NCBI GenBank assembly: GCA_050261495.1
Contig: JBLNDI010000002.1
Location: 1-26,699 of the forward strand
Length of the DNA: 26,699 nucleotides
From: JBMNKL01 sp050261495
Lineage (GTDB): Bacteria; Bacillota; Clostridia; Acetivibrionales; DTU013
Direction: 5' to 3'
Shown piece by piece: positions 15,662-22,942 of this stretch (its first letter is position 1; each line of letters begins with the position of its first letter). The notes under the pieces are model-generated. The model did no database searches and had not been told where the DNA came from. It worked only from the letters and a program-made list of their open reading frames with translations. Both the position numbers and the translations under genes were made by a program.

Positions 15662-16300
15662 CTATCTTTTCAAGCCCGCTCCCTGCCTGAGGGATATTAT
15701 CACTTTCCTGTTCGGCTCCTCACCCACGCTGTACGTTTCAACATTGCTGTTATTCTGCAGAGCGGAATGTATAATTCTTCTTTCATAAGGATTCATCGGC
15801 TCGAGCGTGATGCTCCTGCGGTTTCTTACGACTCTTTGCGCGAGCCTGGTTGCCAGCCTGACAAGAGTCTCTTCCCTTCTTTGCCTGTAATTCTCAATAT
15901 CAATCGTGACTCTCTTGTACTCGCTGTTTTTCCTGTTTACTACAAGGCTTGTAAGGTATTGGAGCGCGTCAAGGGTTTCCCCTCTCCTGCCGATGATTAT
16001 GCCGCTGTCTTTTCCCGAGATTCTAAACTGCAAGGATTCTTCATCTTCTATTTCGTCTATGTTCACATCCACGTTCATCTTGTCGAATACTTCCCGTAAG
16101 AACCGGATGCCTTCCTCTTTCTGCGAACCTTTTAGTTTTACCCGCACCCTGGCGTTTTTGCCGCCTATTCCAAAAATACCTTTCGTGCCTTCATCCAAAA
16201 CATTTACATCAACATCGTCCAACTGGACCCCAAGCTCGTCAAGGGCCATGTCTATCGCTTCCTGCACCGTCTTTGCGGATTTTTCAACTACCTGTTTCAT
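15662..16300 (-). CDS. jag: RNA-binding protein Jag/KhpB
   Basis: A 212-residue protein of the Jag (SpoIIIJ-associated, KhpB/EloR) family. It has an N-terminal Jag_N domain (about 1-50, KSAKTVQEAIDMALDELG), a type-II KH domain (GRRGETLDALQYL) and a C-terminal R3H domain (NPYERRIIHSAL). Family members bind RNA and influence cell elongation in Gram-positive bacteria. A TAG stop lies immediately before the ATG, so the start is fixed, but the AGGAGG is about 14 bases away, which is unusually long. It sits downstream of yidC, as in most Firmicutes. Confidence 0.93.
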   Translation of the reverse strand: MKQVVEKSAKTVQEAIDMALDELGVQLDDVDVNVLDEGTKGIFGIGGKNARVRVKLKGSQKEEGIRFLREVFDKMNVDVNIDEIEDEESLQFRISGKDSGIIIGRRGETLDALQYLTSLVVNRKNSEYKRVTIDIENYRQRREETLVRLATRLAQRVVRNRRSITLEPMNPYERRIIHSALQNNSNVETYSVGEEPNRKVIISLRQGAGLKR

Positions 16301-16346
16301 CTATTTTCGAAAAGCCTCCTTTTTAAGCTTTAAACTGCTTATTCGC

Positions 16347-17492
16347 TTACTTCTTTTTCTTTCCGCCCTTTTTCTTCTTTCCTCCTTTATGACCCCCGTC
16401 CTTGGCTTTTCCCTGTTTAGGCTTTTCTGCAGCCTCTCCTTTTTTCGATTTATCCTCATTATCAACTGTATCAGAAGGGACGGATTCCCCTGTATTTATT
16501 TCATCCCCGGCTTTTAAAACACCCGCTTCATTGCCGGACTTCTTTGCTTCGGCCGTATTCCCGGCCGGTTTGTTTTTCTTGTCCAATACATATTTATTTA
16601 CTATTAATTGCTGAACAATACCTACAACGTAGCCTGCTGTCCAATAAAGAATTACGCCCGCCGGCAATTGGAACGAAAACATCAGCGTCATGACCGGTCC
16701 TATAAGCACCATCGTGTTGTTTGAGCAGCCCGTCGCCTTGGCGTTTGAATCATCTCCGGTTTTAGGCATTGAGATTCTTCCGGAAAAATACGTCGTTACC
16801 GTCGCAATAATAACCAGTATCAGCAGCGGGATATAAACTCCCGGCTGCGCCGCAATCTTGCCCAGGTCATACGTCGCAGTCTCTCCCAAATGCAGCCCGA
16901 GAAAATTTCTGAAATCGATCAGCTCGGACTTGTGCAGCAACCCGGATACCTGGGAAAGCGCTTCCTGGTGTTCGTTGAAGAAATTCATCGCCTGTATTTC
17001 CCTGTGGGATCCCCAGGACTTGATTATTTCTTCAAAAGTTCTTGACACAGCGCCTGCGGTTCCTGTCGCCGCTTCCAGCGCAGCCACCCCTTTGGCCGCC
17101 GCTTCAACGATTTTATCTATCTGCTCGGCTGTTTTGTTGAGCATGAATTTAAGCGGCTGAACTATGACCCAGTAAAGGGTTAACATTATCGGTAACTGCA
17201 AAAACATCGGGAGACAGCCTCCGGCCGGGTTGTAATTGTGCTCCTGGTAAAGCTTCATCAGTTCCTCGTTCATTTTTTGTCTGTCATCTTTATATCTTTT
17301 TTGGATATCATTTATAAGAGGCTGTATTTCCTGCATCTTCGAGGATGATTTATACTGCTTGATCGTGAGCGGCAGCATGGCCAACCTTACAATAAGCGTA
17401 AAAATTATTATCGCCAGCCCGTAATTTTGAAATGCTATATTATATATGAACAAAAGAAATTTTCCCAGCGGATATGCAATAAAATCAAACAT
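16347..17492 (-). CDS. yidC: Membrane protein insertase YidC (SpoIIIJ/OxaA)
   Basis: A 381-residue YidC/Oxa1 insertase that inserts and folds membrane proteins, alone or with SecYEG. The conserved positive residue in the substrate groove is Arg36 (IVRLAML). The Oxa1 core contains NPAGGCLPMFLQLPIMLTLY and later membrane helices. A hydrophilic segment of about 60 residues (roughly 125-185) separates early and late helices. The C-terminus is a long Lys/Gly tail (ending GGKKKKGGKKKK), which in other YidC proteins binds ribosomes. It has no lipoprotein Cys, unlike Bacillus SpoIIIJ. It follows yidD by 29 bases. Confidence 0.95.
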   Translation of the reverse strand: MFDFIAYPLGKFLLFIYNIAFQNYGLAIIIFTLIVRLAMLPLTIKQYKSSSKMQEIQPLINDIQKRYKDDRQKMNEELMKLYQEHNYNPAGGCLPMFLQLPIMLTLYWVIVQPLKFMLNKTAEQIDKIVEAAAKGVAALEAATGTAGAVSRTFEEIIKSWGSHREIQAMNFFNEHQEALSQVSGLLHKSELIDFRNFLGLHLGETATYDLGKIAAQPGVYIPLLILVIIATVTTYFSGRISMPKTGDDSNAKATGCSNNTMVLIGPVMTLMFSFQLPAGVILYWTAGYVVGIVQQLIVNKYVLDKKNKPAGNTAEAKKSGNEAGVLKAGDEINTGESVPSDTVDNEDKSKKGEAAEKPKQGKAKDGGHKGGKKKKGGKKKK

Positions 17493-17521
17493 GTTCTATT
17501 TCCCTTTCGTATTTTTTCCTC

Positions 17522-17743
17522 CTACTTCACCGGATCATATCCTCCCGGATGAAATGGGTGGCATCTCAACAACCTCTTTATTGAAAGCATGCATCCTTTT
17601 ATGACGCCATACTTCCCCACCGCATCAATCGCATATTGAGAGCAGGTTGGATAAAACCTGCAGCTTTTTTTGCCTTTCAAAGGTGATATAAATTTTTGAT
17701 ATAGTTTTATCACATATATTAAGATTTTTCCAACCCATCCCAT
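17522..17743 (-). CDS. yidD: Membrane protein insertion efficiency factor YidD
   Basis: A 73-residue YidD-family protein. The hallmarks are YQKFISPLKG, CRFYPTCSQYA and CHPFHPGGYDPV. It is thought to help YidC at the inner face of the membrane through an N-terminal amphipathic helix. The first 25 bases overlap the 3' end of rnpA in another frame, so translation is probably coupled. Confidence 0.95.
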   Translation of the reverse strand: MGWVGKILIYVIKLYQKFISPLKGKKSCRFYPTCSQYAIDAVGKYGVIKGCMLSIKRLLRCHPFHPGGYDPVK

Positions 17744-18084
17744 TTTTCCTGGTCAAAGACCTGCGCTTTCTTAAGAAGGTATTTCATTTCCTTCGTTATT
17801 TCTTTATATGTGTACTCCAATTCCGTTTCCCTTGCAAAAAACACTATGTCATAACTTTCTAAAATAAAATCCTCGTATAACCTGTAACTCTCCCTTATCA
17901 ACCTTTTTATCCTGTTGCGCCTGACGCTTTTGCCTGCTTTTTTGTTTACGGTTATTCCAAGCCTGTTGATTCCCAGGCGGTTATTCAATACATAAATAAC
18001 CAAGTACCTTCCCGCAAAGAATTTGCCCTTTTTGTATATACGGACGAATTCATAATTTTTCTTTAAAGATACCGTCTTTTTCAT
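17719..18084 (-). CDS. rnpA: Ribonuclease P protein component
   Basis: A 121-residue RNase P protein that assists the catalytic RNA in maturing tRNA 5' ends. The conserved RNR-type motif is RNRIKRLIRESYR, and the N-terminal LKKNYEFVRIYKKGK is typical. AGAGGA lies 5 bases before the ATG. It follows rpmH, separated by a hairpin, and overlaps yidD. Confidence 0.95.
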   Translation of the reverse strand: MKKTVSLKKNYEFVRIYKKGKFFAGRYLVIYVLNNRLGINRLGITVNKKAGKSVRRNRIKRLIRESYRLYEDFILESYDIVFFARETELEYTYKEITKEMKYLLKKAQVFDQEKWDGLEKS

Positions 18085-18104
18085 TTAATCCTCTTGCAAG
18101 CAAA

Positions 18105-18137
18105 ATTAAAGAAAAAGACCACACTCGTGCGGTCTTA
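18105..18137 (-). terminator. Hairpin terminator/attenuator between rpmH and rnpA
   Basis: On the minus strand AGACCGCA and its partner (18135-18116) form a stem of 8-9 pairs with one G-U pair, closed by a CGAG tetraloop and followed by TTTTTCTTT. It overlaps the last base of the rpmH stop codon. It probably lets much more L34 message than rnpA message be made. Confidence 0.8.
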
Positions 18138-18269
18138 TGCTGATAGCACTTTTCTTCCTTTTAGCCTGCGCCTTCTTAACACTTTTCTTCCGCCGGCGGT
18201 TTTCATTCTTTTCATAAAACCATGCACTTTGCTTCTTTTCCTTTTTTTAGGTTGATATGTCCTTAACAT
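18135..18269 (-). CDS. rpmH: Ribosomal protein L34
   Basis: A 44-residue protein of the large ribosomal subunit, read directly from the minus strand: it starts MLRTYQPKKRKRSKVHGF and ends KGRKVLSA, the invariant L34 pattern, rich in Arg and Lys. GGAGGTG lies 6 bases before the ATG. It is the first gene of the minus-strand block leaving the origin and has its own consensus-like promoter. Confidence 0.97.
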   Translation of the reverse strand: MLRTYQPKKRKRSKVHGFMKRMKTAGGRKVLRRRRLKGRKVLSA

Positions 18270-18378
18270 TGTCAACACCTCCATTCATTGCCGGAGAAAA
18301 TATTCCAACCTAAAGTATTTGCAAATAAAAAAATAATTAAACTCAAAATACGCATCCCTTTAAAGAGACACCACGCCA

Positions 18379-18408
18379 ATTATATATTAAATCTTTCACC
18401 TGTGTCAA
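18379..18408 (-). promoter_or_regulatory. rpmH promoter
   Basis: On the minus strand TTGACA (18408-18403), 18 bases, TATAAT (18384-18379): both boxes are consensus. The leader to rpmH is about 105 bases. A strong promoter is expected for a ribosomal protein gene. Confidence 0.8.
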
Positions 18409-18489
18409 GAAAATTCATATCCGCGCCGGGAACCGCGACCTGCACCCCAACCATATTTTTTCCATACCAAAGGCAATCTCTAAAATCAC

Positions 18490-18528
18490 TGTGGATAATT
18501 AAAGATTTTATATCCTAATTGTGGATAA
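18490..18528. other. oriC: oriC upstream DnaA boxes
   Basis: Two perfect DnaA boxes (TGTGGATAA, reverse of TTATCCACA) at 18490-18498 and 18520-18528, same orientation, 30 bp apart, lie just upstream of the dnaA promoter. They form the upstream part of a two-part origin and probably also autoregulate dnaA. The surrounding sequence is AT-rich, and nothing else is coded between rpmH and dnaA. Confidence 0.85.
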
Positions 18529-18543
18529 GTAGACATTTTTCAA

Positions 18544-18572
18544 TTGAATATTGGACCGAAGTCTGATATATT
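18544..18572 (+). promoter_or_regulatory. dnaA promoter
   Basis: TTGAAT (18544-18549), 17 bases, TATATT (18567-18572). A TTGACA at 18588-18593 has no -10 box at a proper distance (the nearest TATACA is 26 bases on). The nearest DnaA box ends 15 bases upstream, consistent with autorepression. Confidence 0.6.
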
Positions 18573-18698
18573 TATTTATGCTAAAGATTGACACTCTGTA
18601 CAAAAGAAAATGCGGCCGATATACATATAACTTATAAATGCCGTCTATTACCACGTGAGAAACGCTATATTCGAATACTTGCCTTTGGAGGAAGAAAT

Positions 18699-20024
18699 AT
18701 GAATGCGACACTTTCGGGTTTGTGGCCTAAGGTGCTGGATCTTTTAAGAAATGAATTGACCGAAATCAGTTACAATACATGGATAAAAACAATAGAACCC
18801 GTTTACATAGATTCAACCACCCTCGAACTTGGAGTACCCACAGATTTTAACAAAGGCATTTTAGAATCAAGGTATCTTGCGCTGATTTCAAATGCGGTAA
18901 AACAAGTTACTTCGCGGGAATATTCTATTGTCATTTCCACTCCTTCGCAAGAATCGTCAAAGAGGCGAAGGGATGCAAACGATAATGAAGAATTGTACAA
19001 CTCCGTACTCAACCCGAAATACACGTTTGACACGTTTGTCATAGGAAACAGCAACAGGCTGGCACATGCAGCATCCGTAGCTGTAGCCGAGGCGCCGGCG
19101 CAAGCTTACAACCCGCTTTTTCTTTACGGCGGGGTTGGTCTCGGAAAGACCCACCTGATGCATGCCATAGGCCATTACATATTAAGCCAGAATAGTTCTT
19201 CAAGGGTTTTATACGTATCGTCGGAAAAATTTACGAACGAATTGATAAATGCAATTAAAGATGACAGAAACGAGGAATTCAGGGCCAAGTACAGAAACAT
19301 TGACGTGCTTCTTATAGACGATATACAGTTCATTGGAGGAAAAGAAAGAACCCAGGAGGAATTTTTCCACACTTTCAATGCCCTGTACGAGGCAAACAAG
19401 CAGATTGTCATATCAAGCGACAGGTCTCCCAGGGACATACCCACGCTTGAGGACAGGCTCCGGTCAAGGTTTGAGTGGGGGCTTACAGCCGACATACAGT
19501 TTCCCGACCTTGAAACCAGGATTGCGATTCTGAAGAAAAAGGCCCAGATGGAAAATGTCTCAATACCGGACGATGTGCTTGTATTTATAGCCGACAAGGT
19601 AGTTTCCAACATAAGAGAGCTTGAAGGAGCTTTAAACAAAGTTATAGCATATTCGTCCCTTACGGAAACGCCGATATCAATAGATTTATGCACCGAGGCG
19701 CTTAAAGAGCTTTTATCTTCGACAAACAACCGGATTATCGACGTATCCCATATTATAGAAGCCGTATCAAGGTATTTTGACCTTCGGCCGGAAGATTTCA
19801 TATCCCAGAAAAGAAACAGGAATATAGCGTATCCCAGGCAGATAGCAATGTACCTTTGCAGGGAAATTACAGGAACATCGCTCCCGAAAATAGGAGAAGA
19901 ATTCGGTGGACGCGACCACACAACCGTGATACACGCCATACAGAAGATAGAAGAGGATATTCAGAATAACATGGAAACGAAGCGCACCATTGACGAATTA
20001 AAAAGAAGCATTACGGGAAAATGA
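18699..20024 (+). CDS. dnaA: Chromosomal replication initiator DnaA
   Basis: A 441-residue initiator that binds TTATCCACA boxes, opens the origin and loads helicase. Domain I occupies residues 1-80, a short linker follows, and the AAA+ domain carries Walker A GGVGLGKT (144-151) and Walker B LLIDDIQF (204-211). The C-terminal DNA-binding domain carries GGRDHTTVIHA. The ATG at 18699 follows GGAGGAAG; an in-frame ATG at 18588 would add 37 unrelated residues within the promoter leader. It is flanked on both sides by origin elements. Confidence 0.98.
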   Translation: MNATLSGLWPKVLDLLRNELTEISYNTWIKTIEPVYIDSTTLELGVPTDFNKGILESRYLALISNAVKQVTSREYSIVISTPSQESSKRRRDANDNEELYNSVLNPKYTFDTFVIGNSNRLAHAASVAVAEAPAQAYNPLFLYGGVGLGKTHLMHAIGHYILSQNSSSRVLYVSSEKFTNELINAIKDDRNEEFRAKYRNIDVLLIDDIQFIGGKERTQEEFFHTFNALYEANKQIVISSDRSPRDIPTLEDRLRSRFEWGLTADIQFPDLETRIAILKKKAQMENVSIPDDVLVFIADKVVSNIRELEGALNKVIAYSSLTETPISIDLCTEALKELLSSTNNRIIDVSHIIEAVSRYFDLRPEDFISQKRNRNIAYPRQIAMYLCREITGTSLPKIGEEFGGRDHTTVIHAIQKIEEDIQNNMETKRTIDELKRSITGK

Positions 20025-20032
20025 TTTGAAAC

Positions 20033-20245
20033 TTATCCCCAGTTTTTGTTGATATGGGGATAAATTTATATTTCTTGGGTGTTGATATTTATTTTAGAAA
20101 TTATCTTTGATAAAATTCTCAAATGGAAATCCACACAAAAATCAACACGAGAAATGCTGGATTTCCGATGTGGACACGGGTTATTCACGAAATTAACAAC
20201 GCTTATTACTATTACTATAAGTTTATATTAAATATAAAAAACGTA
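20033..20245. other. oriC: oriC downstream region: DnaA boxes, trio-like triplets and unwinding element
   Basis: The dnaA-dnaN spacer holds degenerate DnaA boxes: TTATCCCCA (20033-20041), its inverse TGGGGATAA (20055-20063), AAATCCACA (20127-20135), TGTGGACAC (20169-20177) and TTATTCACG (20181-20189). After the last box come triplets TTA-TTA-CTA-TTA-CTA (20203-20217), like the DnaA-trio element of Bacillus subtilis, and then an almost pure A/T stretch (20218-20242) suited to strand opening. This order (box, trios, AT-rich stretch) matches a basal origin unwinding system. Confidence 0.75.
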
Positions 20246-20261
20246 ATGGGGGTACATATAA

Positions 20262-21359
20262 ATGAAAATAATTTGCTCAAAAGAAAATTTAACGGAAGGA
20301 ATAAACATAGTTCAGAAAGCCGTCTCGACGAGAACTACGATTCCAATACTGGAAGGAATATTGATTGAAGCCGGCGATAAAGTGAAGTTAACGGGAAATG
20401 ACCTTGAAATAGGCATAGAATGCTACGTGGAAGCTGATGTCAGGGAAAAAGGATCGATAGTCCTTGATTCAAAGATGTTCGGAGATATAGTAAGAAGAAT
20501 GCCCGATGCAGAAATTTTAATCGAAGTTAAAGAAAACAATAACGTTTCAATAGAATGTGAAAATTCGTATTTCGAAATAAGAGGACTTTCTCCGGAAGGG
20601 TATCCCGCTCTTGCCTCGATACCTAAGGAGAAAGGGATCAAGCTGAGCCAGAAGGTTGTAAAGGACATGATAAGGCAAACGATATTTGCCATAAGCCTTG
20701 ATGAAAACAGGCCGATTCTCACAGGCTCACTTTTCGAAAAAAAGAACGGCAAGTTTACCGTGGTTTCAATCGACGGGTACAGGCTCGCATTAAGGAGAGC
20801 TGCAATAGAGGATGATACGGAAGATATAAGCATCGTCATACCTGGGAAGACTTTAAACGAGATTTCAAAAATAATACAGCAAGTTGAGGATGATATGTAT
20901 ATATATACTTCCGGAAACCAGATACTGTTTGATATGGGCAAATGCATTATGGTATCGCGCCTTCTCGAAGGAGAATACCTGAATTATTTGGGAATTATTC
21001 CAAGCGAATATGAAACATGTATCAAAGTAGATACGAAAAAACTTCTGGCGGCTTTTGAAAGGGCTTCGCTGGTGATAACGAGCGAAGAGAGAAGATACCC
21101 GGTCAGCTTGGATATATCGGGAGATAAAGTGGTTATTACGTCAAATACGGAAGTTGGCAAAGCAAGAGAAGAAATATTTGTTGAAGCTGAAGGGAAAAAC
21201 CTTGAAATATCATTTAATCCTCGATATTTTATAGAAGCGCTCAGGGTTATCGATAATGAAACGGTCAATATCAGCTTTACAACGGATATCGGACCATGTA
21301 CCATAAAGCCTGTACAAGGCGATGAATTTGCTTACCTGATACTACCGATAAGAAAATAG
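20262..21359 (+). CDS. dnaN: DNA polymerase III beta sliding clamp
   Basis: A 365-residue ring-forming processivity clamp. It begins MKIICSKENLTEGINIVQKA and shows three clamp folds with NDLEIGIE, GYRLALR and a typical C-terminal FAYLILPIRK. GGGGGT precedes the ATG by about 9 bases. It lies next to the unwinding region and upstream of recF. The small S4-domain gene often found between dnaN and recF is absent (only 73 bases separate them). Confidence 0.97.
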   Translation: MKIICSKENLTEGINIVQKAVSTRTTIPILEGILIEAGDKVKLTGNDLEIGIECYVEADVREKGSIVLDSKMFGDIVRRMPDAEILIEVKENNNVSIECENSYFEIRGLSPEGYPALASIPKEKGIKLSQKVVKDMIRQTIFAISLDENRPILTGSLFEKKNGKFTVVSIDGYRLALRRAAIEDDTEDISIVIPGKTLNEISKIIQQVEDDMYIYTSGNQILFDMGKCIMVSRLLEGEYLNYLGIIPSEYETCIKVDTKKLLAAFERASLVITSEERRYPVSLDISGDKVVITSNTEVGKAREEIFVEAEGKNLEISFNPRYFIEALRVIDNETVNISFTTDIGPCTIKPVQGDEFAYLILPIRK

Positions 21360-21432
21360 AAAAAGTTATGAAGTTTTCGTTGCTGGTAAAGGAATATATA
21401 CTGAATTATAATAATGCGGAGGAAGCAGCCGG

Positions 21433-22548
21433 TTGTGGATAAAAAACCTTAGATTAAAAGATTTCAGAAATTATGGCGTACTAGATATAAATTTTTCGGA
21501 TAAATTTAATATAATACATGGAGATAACGCTCAGGGGAAAACAAACATTATTGAAGCAATGTTTTTATGCTCGTCGGGACGATCGCACAGGACATCCAGG
21601 GACCAGGAGATGGTCCGGAACGGAACTTCCGGGTTTGAAGTGGCCATATTATTAAGGAAGAGCGACAGCGAGGAAGAAATAGGTGTTTCTTTTACTCCCG
21701 AAGAAAAAAAGAGGATCAGGATAAACGGCATAAAAATGAAAAAGATTGGGAGCCTGATGGGACACCTGAACGCGGTAATGTTTTCTCCGGAGGATCTCAT
21801 GATAATAAAGCAGGGTCCGGCTGAAAGACGCCGCTTTATTGATATTGCGATAAGCCAGATTAAACCTGCTTATTTTTATGAACTTCAGCAATACGCCAGG
21901 ATATTGTTTCAAAGAAATACGATGCTAAGAGAAGCAATTGATAAAAGAATCGATGAAAACATGCTGGATGTATGGGACGTGCATTTAGCGAAGACAGGTG
22001 CAAAAATCATCGCAGAAAGGATGAGCCTGATAAAAAGACTTGATGATTTTGCAAGATTAAGGCACGGGCAACTGACAAATCACGGGGAGAAACTTGAGCT
22101 TATTTATAAACCTTCAATAAATATTGACAAGAATTCAAAAATAGAAGATATAGAGGATTTATTCAGCGAAACGATTTGCAGAAACAGGAAGGAAGAGTTG
22201 AGGAAAGGAACGACTGCAGCCGGGCCTCACAGGGATGACATAGATATATTGCTTAACGGGGAAAATACTAAAGTATATGGTTCGCAAGGCCAGCAAAGAA
22301 CGTCTATATTATCTGTGAAACTGGGTGAAATTGACTTGATAAAAGAAGAGATTGGGGAATTTCCCGTACTTTTGCTTGATGACGTACTATCCGAACTGGA
22401 TGCAAAGAGAAAAGAATACCTTATGGATAGCGTAGACGGGTTGCAGGTTTTTATTACTTGTACAGACAGGAAGTTCTACAGCAGGGACAAGAAAGGAGCC
22501 GTATTTTTCCATGTCAGAGCCGGAAAAGTTGATACGGAAAGAGAATAA
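21433..22548 (+). CDS. recF: DNA replication and repair protein RecF
   Basis: A 371-residue SMC-like ATPase that helps load RecA at gaps with RecO and RecR. Walker A GDNAQGKT is at residues 30-37, the signature segment is near YGSQGQQRTSILS, and Walker B is LLLDDVLSELD. It starts with TTG: the frame then reads MWIKNLRLKDFRNY, the exact family N-terminus, with GGAGG about 10 bases upstream. A perfect DnaA box (21434-21442) overlaps this start codon. Confidence 0.95.
   Translation: MWIKNLRLKDFRNYGVLDINFSDKFNIIHGDNAQGKTNIIEAMFLCSSGRSHRTSRDQEMVRNGTSGFEVAILLRKSDSEEEIGVSFTPEEKKRIRINGIKMKKIGSLMGHLNAVMFSPEDLMIIKQGPAERRRFIDIAISQIKPAYFYELQQYARILFQRNTMLREAIDKRIDENMLDVWDVHLAKTGAKIIAERMSLIKRLDDFARLRHGQLTNHGEKLELIYKPSINIDKNSKIEDIEDLFSETICRNRKEELRKGTTAAGPHRDDIDILLNGENTKVYGSQGQQRTSILSVKLGEIDLIKEEIGEFPVLLLDDVLSELDAKRKEYLMDSVDGLQVFITCTDRKFYSRDKKGAVFFHVRAGKVDTERE
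21434..21442. promoter_or_regulatory. DnaA box overlapping the recF start codon
   Basis: TGTGGATAA, the perfect reverse of TTATCCACA, begins at the second base of the TTG start. It encodes part of the conserved Trp-Ile-Lys, so coding constraint may explain it, but the match is full consensus and lies within 1.5 kb of oriC. Confidence 0.6.
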
Positions 22549-22576
22549 TAGCATATATGTGCAAGATGCCATGCGT

Positions 22577-22605
22577 TTGCACTGACGTGATAAATGCGAT
22601 AAAAT
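22577..22605 (+). promoter_or_regulatory. Promoter of remB-gyrB
   Basis: TTGCAC (22577-22582), 17 bases, TAAAAT (22600-22605) in the recF-remB spacer. TTGCAC is also the right arm of a small inverted repeat with GTGCAA (22560-22565). It could give remB and gyrB transcription independent of dnaA-dnaN-recF. Confidence 0.55.
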
Positions 22606-22645
22606 AATTATAGTAGTTAATAAATAAATGTTGCGGAGGAATGGA

Positions 22646-22918
22646 ATGTTTTTACACATTGGCGGGGACGTGGTTATACCTGTAAAGAATATAATAGCTA
22701 TAATGGATATTGACACAACCACAATTTCAAAAGATACGAAGGAATTCCTTAAAATAGCCGAAGAAGAGGGTTTTGTGGAATCGATATCGGAAGAACTTCC
22801 AAAGACATTTATAATTACGGAAATTGATAAGAAGAGCAGGATATACCTTTCGCCAATATCGTCCGTAACACTTCAGAAAAGATCGGGATATATAGATAAT
22901 ATTGCTAACATACGATAA
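22646..22918 (+). CDS. remB: Extracellular matrix regulator RemB (DUF370, YaaB)
   Basis: A 90-residue protein of the RemA/RemB family. It starts MFLHIGGDVVIPVKNIIAIMD, the DUF370 hallmark, and has SSVTLQKR near the end. In Bacillus subtilis this protein influences biofilm matrix genes, and its gene likewise lies between recF and gyrB. The ATG at 22646 is preferred because GGAGGAATGGA precedes it; an upstream in-frame TTG-type start at 22628 would add six residues and overlap the ribosome site. Confidence 0.9.
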   Translation: MFLHIGGDVVIPVKNIIAIMDIDTTTISKDTKEFLKIAEEEGFVESISEELPKTFIITEIDKKSRIYLSPISSVTLQKRSGYIDNIANIR

Positions 22919-22942
22919 TGCACAGTACAACGGGAGGATAAA

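Noticed and set aside
20123..20368. 81-codon open frame before dnaN
   Set aside because: It spans the origin AT-rich element and overlaps dnaN out of frame, has no convincing ribosome site, and its peptide looks like translated AT-rich DNA.
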